Below, one piece after another: positions 25,401-36,279 of a stretch of DNA of 64,000 nucleotides. The notes under the pieces were generated by a model. That model had not been told where the DNA came from and searched no databases. It saw only the letters and a list, made by a program, of their open reading frames with translations. Positions within the stretch are counted from its first letter, which is position 1, and each line of letters opens with the position of its first letter. The stretch covers positions 8,928,001 to 8,992,000 of the forward strand of contig JAKZAN010000007.1 in assembly GCA_023053545.1 (NCBI GenBank), given 5' to 3'. The translations under genes were made by a program, and so were the position numbers. The stretch comes from Lepidurus packardi (lineage: Eukaryota; Arthropoda; Branchiopoda; Notostraca; Triopsidae).

Positions 25401-28400
25401 TAACTGAAAAGTATATATTAACCGTAGTATTAGCCTAGTAGGAAGAGGCTTGGAGAGCTTGCAGTTTGTGTTCGAGTTATCCCGTGTTTACCTTTTTAGT
25501 ATAACTATTTTCAGTAGGCAAGAGCTAATAGGTATCAAAATAGATACTATTCAATTCATAGTTATTTTGAATAGTTACCAAACATATTAATTCACTACAC
25601 GCGCTACAAGCCAAAGTAATGGTAGAAAGTCTTAAGTTTAGCCTAGTGAGAACAAGCTTGGAATGCTTGTAATTTGAGTGTTAATTGTTAATTATCTCCA
25701 TATGTATCTTCTTAGCTGAAGTTTCTCTTTAGTTTGTTTGGATTTTCTTTATCAAATTCAGTAGAACAACAATCCTTTTTCGTAAGCAATCAGGACAAAA
25801 CTTGTTTATAAAGTGATCCCTTAGGTATTCAGCAGTTCTCAAGCCAAGATTAGGGAGGCCGGTCGAATCTTTCAAAATCGTCTGACAGGCTTTAAAATGG
25901 TCTCAAAAAATCCGTGATTTTTTTGTAAGATTTATAGTGGAAAAACTAAGAAAATCGGACAGATAGTTTTTGAGATAAAGCACTTTATATGGTCATTTTT
26001 GAGGGGGAAAACGTCCGCATTTCCTGTGTTAAAAGAAAAATCAGAAGTCGTCGAGGTCAGAGTTGGCTGTGCTAGCAAGCTATTCCCTGAGCAACCCCAC
26101 TCCACCCAGTTTTACCACCCCCTGCTACTCTTTTCCGTCCCTGTTCGCTCTAATCCCCTTAATTTGTCCAAATTGGTTAAAGAACAAGCGGTGTGTTCTA
26201 ATGTACTTTATATTAACCTGTGAACTAATAAGCCACTTCACTAGTACGTATAAATATTACTATTATGCTTTATTTACTTACAGCTTCAACTGTCTTAAAC
26301 ATGGTGTGTTTAGAACCCGCATTCTCGAACCGCGAACTCGGTTTCAGTTTGGTGCAGTTGCCGCGAACAGATGTTTGTTACCGGTGTTCTAGATCTTTTT
26401 AAACAAATTAGGCCGAGAAGCCAGCTTGCAAGTGTTTCAACTTTTCCGTTTTGCAAATCGAAGACAGCGTTTATAAATATAGGAAAAATACCCATAGCTA
26501 GCTCAGATATTCTTCTTCCAGTGTCAAATGTTCAATCGGTATATATCGGGCTAATAATATTTATTTTTAAAAAATCATCCGCACTAGCTGACCAGCGCAC
26601 GGCTGTCGAGCCCACTGCAATGGCCGAAAAGCCAGCTTGCAAGTGTTTCAACTTTTCCGTTTTGCAAATCGAAGACAGCGTTTATAAATATAGGAAAAAT
26701 ACCCATAGCTAGCTCAGATATTCTTCTTTCAGTGTCAAATGTTCAATCGGTATATATCGGGCTAAGAATATTTATTTTTAAAAAATCATCCGCCCTAGCT
26801 GACCAGCGCAACACGGCTGTTGAGCCTACAGCAATGGCCGAGAAGCCAGCTTGCAAGTGTTTCAACTTTTCCGTTTTGCAAATCGAAGACAGCGTTTATA
26901 AATATAGGAAAAATACCCATAGCTAGCTCAGATATTCTTCTTCCAGTGTCAAATGTTCAATCGGTATATATCGGGCTAAGAATATTTATTTTTAAAAAAT
27001 CATCCGCCCTAGCTGACCAGCGCAACACGGCTGTTGAGCCTACAGCAATGGCCGAGAAGCCAGCTTGCAAGTGTTTCAACTTTTCCGTTTTGCAAATCGA
27101 AGACAGCGTTTATAAATATAGGAAAAATACCCATAGCTAGCTCAGATATTCTTCTTCCAGTGTCAAATGTTCAATCGGTATATATCGGGCTAAGAATATT
27201 TATTTTTAAAAAATCATCCGCACTAGCTGACCAGCGCACGGCTGTCGAGCCTACAGCAATGGCCGAGAAGCCAGCTTTCAACTTTTTCAACTTTTCAGTT
27301 TAATAATTCGAAGATAGCAGTTATAAAATAGAGCTATCTACTAAGGGCCTTGGTAGATATAGCTCTGATTATTTGCTTCAATAATAAAGTGCTAGTTCGA
27401 AATCGCGAATTAATTATATTTAAAACATTCTAACATTAACAGCCGTGTATAATAACGCACAGTAGGGAAACCTCTCTCAATTTTGTATTTTCGTAAGAAA
27501 TGTTTTGCTAAAAAAAACAATCAACTAAAACACTTACGCCTTAGAATATAAATGCAATAAGGCAGACCATTGTAAATTATACAATAGAAGTCGCTTTTTT
27601 ATGCCCACCGCTGTGCTGCTTACCATTAACATTGATTAAGCGGCACTTGTTCGGCAACGTAGGAAAGGGAAGGATAAGCTACCTGCAGGCAAAGTGGGCG
27701 AACAAGATGGCCGAACAAGCCCCACCTTCTGGGATATTGACTTCAGGACAAAATCAAGTGTGGTCTACAATTTTTTTTTTTGCAAATCGGAGGTAAGAGA
27801 TAAAATTCTGAAAAAAATTACTTTGGAACAAAGGAACGTGTCTAGTTATCCACAGTATAATCTGGTGATTTAATTTTTATTTAAACACTATACTTTTTAC
27901 AAAAATGTCGTTTTAACTGTAAAATATATTGTACATTAACAGTTATTTCAGTGAAGAACATTTGTGACGGTTGCCTTGTTCAACATTCTACAAAATAGAA
28001 AAAGAACGGTTTAGTTACGTGAACGCATGGATTTGCAAAAATTAAAATTCTAAAAAACACCCGATTGCGAGCCGTAATGGACAAAAAGTGAAAGGTCGAC
28101 CGGCCTCCCTACCAAGATCATCTAGGGAGTTGGCTGGAATCTCTACGTTACCCAGCGTGAGCATAAACTTCAACCTCAGAGTCGACTAAATGGAAATATT
28201 AGGCCGAAACAGCTCGCGCTCTATAAGCTAGACCGAAGGTGGTTGCACCTTATATTGGTAGCAGCAATAACATACAACGCTATAGCACTCTGGAGTAATG
28301 AATTACAGCTGTGCCAGAGTTAATGCTAATTTATGACTTGATTCTTTTTTTAGACTCCCTTCAAAAGTACAGTTTCCCATCTAAACTCCAGTCTATACCA

Positions 28401-28770
28401 ACTACTCGATTCACTGTGAAAGTGAATTTGCTATGAAAGTGATAAATGACTTGGAAAAACAAATGGCAAGTTGCGAAGTTCTTTATATCAGCTTACTTTT
28501 ACCATTTTTATTTCTTTTTATTTTGGGGGGCGAATTCATTTACAACTTCTCTTACTGCTCACTTCCCACCAGAGAAATAAACAAAGAAATAAACAAAATT
28601 GGAAGAAATAAAAGGAAGATGAAGAAAAGGAGCAGAATGAAATTAGTATTCATGCAAAACTTACCCGTTGAAGAAGCTTTTTGAAGAATAGCGTCTTGGA
28701 GACATGCCACTACCACAACATGCACAATTACCATCAACATCATTTCACGGCGGTAGAGCGAGTGGTCCAT
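22489..28770 (-). CDS. Dpr-like cell-surface/secreted protein, two Ig domains, 5 exons
   Basis: This looks like a Defective-proboscis-response (Dpr) family protein; the family acts in neuronal cell recognition by binding DIP partners. Exons on the minus strand are 28770-28665, 24611-24412, 23392-23179, 22913-22727 and 22642-22489, all GT-AG and in phase, giving 286 aa. Residues 10-22 are a strongly hydrophobic signal peptide (MMLMVIVHVVVVACL). Ig1 has Cys93, Trp105 and Cys156 with the family phrases VSWLKK, HLLTLG and DSGTYICHVAT. Ig2 has Cys205, Trp219 and Cys265 with DSGIYKCSVED. The chain ends in VTVHIING plus DKNS and lacks the hydrophobic tail that many Dprs carry, so it is secreted or a further 3' exon was missed. 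An out-of-frame ATG 11 nt upstream of the start opens an overlapping uORF. Family membership is firm; the exact orthologue is not. Confidence 0.85.
22985..23095. repeat. Two-copy 58-bp repeat in a dpr-like intron
   Basis: The phrase aaatccgttgaaaactcccc followed by aaatttgaatagcaaaat occurs twice in a row. It lies in the intron between the exons ending at 23179 and starting at 22913. Confidence 0.8.
23383..23945. repeat. Tandem duplication carrying a copied 3' splice site, dpr-like intron 2
   Basis: A unit of about 280 bp is present twice, 23383-23668 and 23669-23945. Shared strings include gccaagatacctgta, aaactattagcctggtagga and gtgtacaccagctttccgga. On the minus strand the copy carries the acceptor of exon 3 plus its first 10 nt, so a decoy acceptor lies about 285 bp upstream of the real one. 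The agcctggtaggaagag core links it to the diverged repeats at 25035-25690. Confidence 0.85.
25035..25690. repeat. Diverged tandem repeats (~180-215 bp) in dpr-like intron 1
   Basis: Units begin with agcctagtaggaagaggttt near 25035, 25248, 25431 and, more weakly, 25640. Each continues with agcttgcaat, a gtgtttatctttttaat phrase and a ttcactacacgcg phrase. They are older relatives of the 23383-23945 duplication. Confidence 0.8.
25851..28111. mobile_element. Nonautonomous TIR element with 7-bp target-site duplication
   Basis: The ends are inverted copies of tagggaggccggtcga: forward at 25851, reverse complement ending at 28111. Similarity continues weakly (ctttca) for a few bases. The 7-bp direct repeat ccaagat flanks both ends (25844-25850 and 28112-28118), which fits a target-site duplication. 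The element is 2261 bp and contains a 214-bp tandem array. No transposase-like frame is visible, so it would need enzyme in trans. TIRs starting TAGGG recall hAT, but hAT makes 8-bp duplications, so the superfamily is left open. It sits in intron 1 of the dpr-like gene. Confidence 0.72.
26412..27300. repeat. 4.2-copy tandem repeat, 210-214 bp unit, inside the TIR element
   Basis: Units start with ggccgagaagccagcttgca near 26412, 26622, 26836 and 27050, with a partial unit at 27264. Shared strings include ttttgcaaatcgaagacagc and tcaatcggtatatatcgggc. Copies are nearly identical, so the expansion is recent. Open frames through it shift between units and are not a gene. Confidence 0.95.
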
Positions 28771-29957
28771 GATGTCCTCATGTATGACAGAAAGCTATGA
28801 AGCGGAAACACTATAGTTTAATCTGGGAGTATGGTTGGGCTTTTCAAGAGCGTGTCACTTTGAAAATTGTGTCACTAGCTTTTGAAATTCTCGGCTGGAG
28901 CTTCTTCTTTTTGAACACTATGCACTACACAGCAGCTTAAAGCTAGAAGAGGCGCAGCAATTTGAAGAAATTCGACTGGAAGTGCTAGGGACACAGTGGA
29001 GATAATGAATCTGGTACGAAGAATCATTAGACAAGTCCTGTCGTAGAGGAATTTTTCAACTTAGGAGATAAATGAGTGCGAAAGTTTTGAGACAATTTCC
29101 ACTGCCGGTTTTTTTTTACCACAATTTTATTTTGCCTCCCGTGTAGAATACTTTTTCAGTGGCATCTACAACAAACTGAACTTCCTTCCGACGTTTTCCC
29201 CGAAGGCTAACCACCCCTCGAACAGAAATAAAATTTTTTTAAAAAAGCCTAAAGCTGGAACACAACAGTTTTGCACCACGTTCTTGCACTACGTACGTGG
29301 AAAGAAGAAATACTGTCAGGGAGGAAGGAAGATATCCCAAAATCCACACTTTTTCCCTGAAAAGTAGAGGCCAAACGGGAGTTTGGTGTTGGGAAGAGAA
29401 ATGTTATTTCTTTCCTTATTTCTTGGGGTTTTTTTCTGTGATAACTTTCTTATTCCTGGCTCAAATGCTGCGTTATGGAAATGAGGCTGAAGTGGAACGA
29501 AGGCGACATAAAAAGAAGCAGTTGCCGCGTGCCGGATACAACAGACTCACACCTTACGTCCCACAGCAGTAATGAGCCAGCCATAGTGAACCAACTTGGT
29601 GGGAGCACTTTCTAGCGCCAAGAAAAGTTCGTCCGGAAGGCGAAATAGGGCTATTTCTTTGCGATTTTTGTCTTTTACCGTCTGTTAGAGTAAGCTTTTA
29701 TCGAGGGCTACAGAGTGTCAAAGGGGGACGATCCACCCAAGTCTGCCACTGCCAGCGTCTTCTGCAGAACTGACGACCAGGCGTCGTCGTCGCAGCAATC
29801 TTGGTCAGATCTTTGCTTCGCTTCCGCCGTGCCAGCTTTGTAGTTTCTACACACAGCCATATACATATCCCCCAAACTGTCCCTGTTTACCCTCTCGCCC
29901 TTTCTTAGGACAGGCACCGCATTGAGTTACTTTATCAGACCTTGCTCTTGCGTAAGT
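28771..29957. other. 5' flank of the dpr-like gene
   Basis: It should contain the promoter and 5' UTR of the minus-strand dpr-like gene. No TATA box or further coding exon is recognised. A 69-codon minus-strand frame at 29708-29917 is unsupported. Confidence 0.4.
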
Positions 29958-30660
29958 CTGCAGAAATGCGTAGAAATCATCTGAACGATGTTTGTGAAAC
30001 TAATGGAAGTGGTAAAAGATCCTTTTCCCGATGGAGAAGTTCAACGTAAGGTATCATAACGTAAGGATACTTTACGGTTGCGTAATTCTGCAGAAATGCG
30101 TATAAATCATCTGAACGATGTTTGTAACCCTAATTGAGGTCGTAAAGATCGTTCAACGTAATATATGATAGTAGGTCATCCATTGGGGGCAGCGAAGGAA
30201 AGGACTGCTATTGCGCAATTCTGCAGAAATGTGTACAAATCATCTGAACGATGTTTGAAACTCCTAACGGACGGTGTAAAAGATCCTTTTCCTGGATGGA
30301 AAAGTTTAATGTAAGGTTACTTTATCAGGCCTTATTACTGCGTAATTCTGCAGAAATGCGTACAAATCATCTGAACGATGTTTGTAACCCTAATTGAGGT
30401 CGTAAAGATCGTTCAACGTAATATGATAGTAGATCATCCATTGGGGGAAACGAAGGAAAGGGCTGCTATTGCGCAATTCTGCAGAAATGCGTAGAAATCA
30501 TCTGAACGATGTTTGAAACCCTAACGGATATACCCTAACCCTAATATACTTTCCCTTAATGGAAAAGTTCAACGTAAGGTTACTTTGTCAGGCCTTATTA
30601 CTGCGTAATTCTGTAGAAATGCGTAGATCGTTTAGCGTAAGGTATCATTAGTAGGTCATC
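29958..30660. repeat. Dimeric higher-order repeat: ~130-bp monomers, ~259-bp period
   Basis: The landmark ctgcagaaatgcgtagaaat occurs near 29958, 30088, 30221, 30348, 30479 and, as ctgtag, 30611. Monomers alternate between a type followed by gtaaaagatccttttcc and a type followed by ccctaattgaggtcgtaaag and catccattggggg. Like types recur every 258-263 bp. Confidence 0.9.
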
Positions 30661-30950
30661 CACTGGGGGGCGCGAACGAAAGGACGGCTCCTAGCTGCCT
30701 AATTCATGAGCAAGGAGGAGGCATATACGGTCGCATCACATCAAAAGCGACTTAACCTTCTGCATTTGCGATTTCACTTGCTGCAGACGTGAGGCGCGAG
30801 TCGAGCAGCAAGTACACGGAGTACGGCTCGAATTGGAGCTCTGTTAGGGCTTTCTTTTTTACCCCTCCCGAGTTTTTATGGAGCTTCCACACATCCAACG
30901 CCTTATTTGGGATTCAAACAACCTATTTACATAATGAGTTCACATTGAAC

Positions 30951-33170
30951 TACATAGCTTATGTCGTACTTGTACAGCATGTAGTAATTTAGGCTTCTTT
31001 TGGCGTACCGAGTTTTGGTGAAAGGATGAGAGCTACACAGAAATTGGTTTCGATTTAGCTCAGTGAGGAGCTAGTTGAACTTCCACCGCTAAGGAACCAG
31101 AATTGACAGGTTGGAGATAATGGTTTCACATTGAGATTTCCTAGCTTATGTCGTACTTGCATGGCATACAGTAATTTAGGCTTCTTTGGGCGTACCGAGG
31201 GGCAGAAATCTTGCGAAGAGTATGAGAGCTGCACAGAAATTGGTTTCGATTAGCTCAGTGAGGAAAAGTTCGATTAGCTAGTTGAACGTATACTGCTAAG
31301 GAGCCGGAATTGACAAGCTGGAGATAACGGTTTCACATTGAGACTTCCTAGCTTATGTCGTACTTGCATGGCATAAAGTAATTTAGGCTTCTTTTGGCGT
31401 ACCAAGTGGCAGAAATCTTGCGAGAAGGATGAGAACTACACAGAAATTGGTTTCGATTTAGCTCAGTGAGGAGCTAGCTGAACTTCCACTGCTAAGGAGC
31501 CAGAATTGACAAGGTGGAGATACTGGTTTCACATTGAGACTTCCTAGCTTATGTCGTACTTGCATGGCGTAAAGTAATTTAGGCTTCTTGCGGCGTACCG
31601 AGTGGCAGAAATCTTGCGAAAAGGATGAGAACTACACAGAAATTGGTTTCGATTAGCTCAGTAATGGAAAGTTCGATTAGCTAGTTGAACGTATACTGCT
31701 AAGGAGCCGGAATTGAGAGGTTGGGGATAACGGTTTCACATTGAGACTTCCTAGCTTATGTCGTACTTGCATGGCGTAAAGTAATTTAGGCTTCTTGCGG
31801 CGTACCGAGTGGCAGAAATCTTGCGAAAAGGATGAGAACTACACAGAAATTGGTTTCGATTAGCTCAGTAATGGAAAGTTCGATTAGCTAGTTGAACGTA
31901 TACTGCTAAGGAGCCGGAATTGAGAGGTTGGGGATAACGGTTTCACATTGAGACTTCCTAGCTTATGTCGTACTTGCATGGCGTAAAGTAATTTAGGCTT
32001 CTTGCGGCGTACCGAGTGGCAGAAATCTTGCGAAAAGTGTAAGAGCTGCACAGAAATTGGTTTCGATTAGCTCAGTGATGGAAAGTTCGATTAGCTAGTT
32101 GAACGTATACTGCTAAGGAGCCGGAATTGACAGGTTGGAGATAATGGTTTCACATTGAGACTTCCTAGCTTATGTCGTACTTGCATGGCGTAAAGTAATT
32201 TAGGCTTCTTGCGGCGTACCGAGTGGCAGAAATCTTGCGAAAAGGATGAGAACTACACAGAAATTGGTTTCGATTAGCTCAGTGGGGAAAAGTTCGATTA
32301 GCTAGTTGAACGTATACTGCTAAGGAGCCGGAATTGAGAGGTTGGGGATAACGGTTTCACATTGAGACTTCCTAGCTTATGTCGTACTTGCATGGCGTAA
32401 AGTAATTTAGGCTTCTTGCGGCGTACCGAGTGGCAGAAATCTTGCGAAAAGGATGAGAACTACACAGAAATTGGTTTCGATTAGCTCAGTAATGGAAAGT
32501 TCGATTAGCTAGTTGAACGTATACTGCTAAGGAGCCGGAATTGAGAGGTTGGGGATAACGGTTTCACATTGAGACTTCCTAGCTTATGTCGTACTTGCAT
32601 GGCGTAAAGTAATTTAGGCTTCTTGCGGCGTACCGAGTGGCAGAAATCTTGCGAAAAGGATGAGAACTACACAGAAATTGGTTTCGATTAGCTCAGTAAT
32701 GGAAAGTTCGATTAGCTAGTTGAACGTATACTGCTAAGGAGCCGGAATTGAGAGGTTGGGGATAACGGTTTCACATTGAGACTTCCTAGCTTATGTCGTA
32801 CTTGCATGGCGTAAAGTAATTTAGGCTTCTTGCGGCGTACCGAGTGGCAGAAATCTTGCGAAAAGTGTAAGAGCTGCACAGAAATTGGTTTCGATTAGCT
32901 CAGTGATGGAAAGTTCGATTAGCTAGTTGAACGTATACTGCTAAGGAGCCGGAATTGACAGGTTGGAGATAATGGTTTCACATTGAGACTTCCTAGCTTA
33001 TGTCGTACTTGCATGGCGTAAAGTAATTTAGGCTTCTTGCGGCGTACCGAGTGGCAGAAATCTTGCGAAAAGGATGAGAACTACACAGAAATTGGTTTCG
33101 ATTAGCTCAGTGGGGAAAAGTTCGATTAGCTAGTTGAACGTATACTGCTAAGGAGCCGGTATTGACAAGG
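30951..33170. repeat. 207-bp satellite, 11 units, with 828-bp higher-order period
   Basis: Units start with agcttatgtcgtacttg at 30956, 31143, 31350, 31546, 31753, 31960, 32167, 32374, 32581, 32788 and 32995. From 31546 onward the period is exactly 207 bp. Unit variants (cagtaatgg, cagtaatgg, cagtgatgg with gtgtaagagc, cagtggggaaaag) recur in the same order, so a four-unit 828-bp block is repeated with no difference noticed up to about 33157. Each unit holds the near-palindrome gttcgattagctagttgaac. The three leftmost units are more diverged. Confidence 0.95.
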
Positions 33171-34735
33171 TGGAGCTGCTCGGATTGTGTTCGAATGGGA
33201 ATGCTAGAGCAATAAAGCGAATGGTGAAAAGAGGCAGTGAAGACAGGAAGAAGATGTATTGAAAAGACGTGGGAATCCTCTCGGCTCCTTTACGTAGCCT
33301 TGCAGTAGATGGATGAGGCTGTCTCATTTGTCATAGACGTCTCAAGCAGTCGCTGTTCTTGTACGTTGGTAGCGTCGACGCCTTCAGTCCCTCGGCGTGA
33401 CATCCTTCACCACCACCATGCTCTTCTATTTTGAAAGTGACGTACAAATCTTCGGCGTGGGTTATCTGACAGCTCTCTTTTTGACAGGATTAGCTTGGAT
33501 TTTCCCAGCAACTCAAATCCATCAACTTTTCAGTCGAAACTTTTGTTTTTGAAGGCTTTAGGTAATTAACGTTTTCCTAATTAGTTATAGCCTGTGCTCT
33601 GATCTCTAATTAGCAAGTTTAGCGTTTCTTGAAGTGTAGCCCTAAAAAAAACAATTTTGATTTTCTTCTCAAGAGGCAAGGATATATGCTATTACTTTCT
33701 TAACAGTTTCCTAATTCAAAACCTGCTCCAAGATGTACTATCTCTATAGTAATGGCGTTCATGCGTAGAGAAGGGAAGTTCATGTTCATAGTTTCGCTTT
33801 CCGAAGCAATTCATTCATTTTTCGTAAGAGTCCTGGCTTTGAAGCTAGGATCACTTTACAGATAGATAGTCGTCGCCTTGCGTGCGGTTTCTGGGGGTTA
33901 TTGGGTTCTTGAATGCGAAGGAAAAACGAAGAAAAACGAAATGGAAGAAAGAAGTACATTTCTGCGTGGGGGAGAACGCCAAAGGGAAGATGGAAGATGT
34001 ACAATACCCTCCTCGTCAGTCTACAATGTACGGTTTGAGTGTAGACGGTGCACTGTTTGTTTAATGAACCCAAAACTAGCTTCAAAGAGCTCTCATTAAC
34101 ACACCATCATCCGCTGACATGCTGACCAACTTTATCGCAGTGAACCAAGTTGCTTTGTGCCCTCCTGGTTTGCACGGGGTAACTCACTACCTGCCCTATA
34201 GTACGGTACTCAACTGTACCTCCAGTGAACCGTAGAGTTTCATTGTTGAGATTCTTGTGATTCTCTTGTGATTCACTTGTATTGCTTCAATGCGTTTCCA
34301 GTTAGAATAATTGGGAGAATCGGAGTAACTTCCTTAATGTCATCTATTTCTGTCTTATTTTGGTCAGTTTTGGAAGAGCAAGTTAGAAAGGGACATAGAC
34401 ATGTGTATTAGACATTAGAAAGGGACAGACAGAAGGACTGCGAACACAGACTTAAGGACGACAATACAATAGAACTTCACAACGACACTATTCATAAACA
34501 GAGACTAGCTGGTGAACTTAGAAAAATATTGCCCTTTTGTCGGCATGGGTATTCTTAATTAACAATTAGCTTCAGATTTTTGACTTCAGACTTCCAGTCG
34601 TCATTCCTTGCGTCTTACCTACTTACCTAAAGAAAGTTTGTACAAAAATTTCGATCCAACGCCGATGTCCATAGCGCTAGCGATTATTGTCGTCCTAGTA
34701 AAAGAGTCCGTCGTCCTTAAGTCGGGGTTTGTAGT
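33171..34735. other. Intergenic, nothing recognised
   Basis: It is mostly unique sequence. Overlapping short frames on both strands at 33786-34099 show no recognisable domain. A small repeat of tgtgattctcttgtgattc occurs near 34257. Confidence 0.4.
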
Positions 34736-34739
34736 CCTT

Positions 34740-35905
34740 AAGTCGGGGTGGCATTGCGACGCAAGGACGACTCAACAAAAGGACTCCGTGTCCCCGACGC
34801 ATGGACGCCGGGCCCCGACACAAGGACGCCGGGCCCCGACAGAAGGACGCCAGGTCCATAATCTTTTAAGGGACCAATATAAATTTCTAGTTCAAACAGT
34901 CTCTCCTCATTGGTTAACCGCCAACACGATTAGAAAGTGCTTAAGCCGTATTAAAAAATACGTCACAACGTTAGGTTAGGTTTGCTTAGGCTTGGTTCGG
35001 TTCGGTTAGGTTACGCGTCCTTCTGTCGGGGTCCAAGTCCGTTTGTCAAGTCGTCGTTGTGTCTACTTTCGGTCGGGCTTTGTAGTCCTTAAGTCGGGGT
35101 CCATCGTCCAACGTACGCAGTACGGTTAGGTTTGTTTAGGCTTGGTTAGGTCAGGTTAGGTTACGCGTCCTTCTGTCGGGGTCCAAGTCCTTAAGTTGGG
35201 GTCCATCGCCCTTGTGACGTAATTTATAATACGGCTTAAGGCTCCCGTATTCCTTAGCTTCTTGATGGGAAAAAGTCACAGATGGCACTGATGTTTGTTA
35301 TTGTTTTGCGAAAGCCAGGCGTAAGCAAAGAAATAGATAGCTAATTGCCGGCAAAGTTTCTGCTCTTGTTTCTCTTCTGAAAAGAACAATTTGTCACCAC
35401 AGTTTGCTGCAGCAGCGCAATGTCTGAAATCGAGTCGCCAAACATTCGGAACCAGATTTCTTGAAAACGGCTCGTCAGATTTGAAAGCCAACTAAAACGA
35501 AAGTTTTCTTTTATTGGCAGCTAGTGCAGATTTCTATTTAACGTATTTCTCATGATACAAACTTCATTTTCATATTGCTAATTTATTACTCATTACAAAA
35601 AATTGTGCATTGGTTGTACCCTACATGTTAGCAAGCTCAAGATTGCTGTCAAAGAATTTCTTCATTAAAAGCACTGGTTTTCTCAAAACGTTGTTCCGAA
35701 TTCCTCATGCTAACCGTCTATACCGAGCTAAGCTACACGGGAGAGCCTTAATCACTTTTAACCTCGTTGGCGCTTAACCAATGAAGAGACTTTTTGAACT
35801 CGAAATGCTATTGGTCCCTTAAAATATTCTAGAGCTGTCGTTCTTGTGTCGAGGTCCGTAGTCCTTGCGTCGGGTACAGCCTAGTCCTTGTGTCGCATTG
35901 CCTTT
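34740..35905. mobile_element. Foldback element with GTCCTTNNGTCGGGG subterminal repeats
   Basis: Two long imperfect inverted arms face each other. The left arm contains, in order, ggcattgcgacgcaaggac, several ccccgacacaaggac-type repeats, ttttaagggaccaat, ttggttaaccgccaac (34858-34935) and gcttaagccgtattaa (34940 onward). The right arm shows the complements in reverse order: gacgtaatttataatacggc, then (after an insertion) ggcgcttaaccaatgaagag, attggtcccttaaaat and gtccttgtgtcgcattgcc. Between the arms, a block reading ggttacgcgtccttctgtcg occurs twice (near 35009 and 35158). No transposase is seen. The right arm is split by the MITE at 35240-35747. Confidence 0.75.
35240..35747. mobile_element. 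508-bp MITE with TTAA target-site duplication (piggyBac-like)
   Basis: TTAA lies on each side (35236-35239 and 35748-35751). The left end reads ggctcccgtattccttagct; the reverse complement of the right end reads ggctctcccgtgtagcttag, so the terminal inverted repeats match apart from a 2-nt gap and a few mismatches. The left arm of the host foldback keeps the uninterrupted site (gcttaagc within its complement), which shows that this segment is an insertion. TTAA specificity is typical of the piggyBac superfamily and also of Kolobok. It has no coding capacity. Confidence 0.83.
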
Positions 35906-35959
35906 AGAGAAGGTTGTTATGTCGTGATCCCGCGAACCAAATCTTGTTCCAAAAACGAT

Positions 35960-36095
35960 GCTGTCGCAAGCAATGTATTACTAGTACTGCAATGCACTGT
36001 ACTCAATGTATTACTAGTACTGTACTCAATGTATTACTAGTACTGTATTACTGTACTCAATGTATTACTAGTACTGCAATGCACTGTACAATGCA
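35960..36095. repeat. Short tandem repeat (actcaatgtattactagtactgt)n
   Basis: About four copies of a 24-38 bp motif containing caatgtattactagtactg. Related ctagtaatgctag words continue to about 36270. Confidence 0.85.
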
Positions 36096-36279
36096 GCTCT
36101 ACCTGAGCTGCAAGAATTGTAAAGCAAAAAGTTGTTATCCCTTTTTGCCCCTTGGGGCATTCCAGCATTCTATTTTCGAACGTTTGGTACCACGTGGCGT
36201 AATGTAGTGCGGTCTAGATTACTACCGCGTGCTAGTAATGCTAGCACTCGCTAGCTAGTAGTAGTGCTAGAAAAACGTG

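Noticed and set aside
26371-27303. Series of overlapping plus-strand open frames with repeated peptides
   Set aside because: They are translations of the 214-bp tandem repeat; the frame changes between units and there is no start or splice context.
29708-29917. 69-codon minus-strand frame with acidic residues
   Set aside because: No start context, splice partner or recognisable domain; length is within chance expectation.
29958-33170. Regular direct repeats considered as a CRISPR array
   Set aside because: Units are tandem without unique spacers, are far longer than CRISPR repeats, and the window is eukaryotic.
34608-34979. 123-codon plus-strand frame
   Set aside because: Its central part is the GTCCTTNNGTCGGGG-type repeat of the foldback element.
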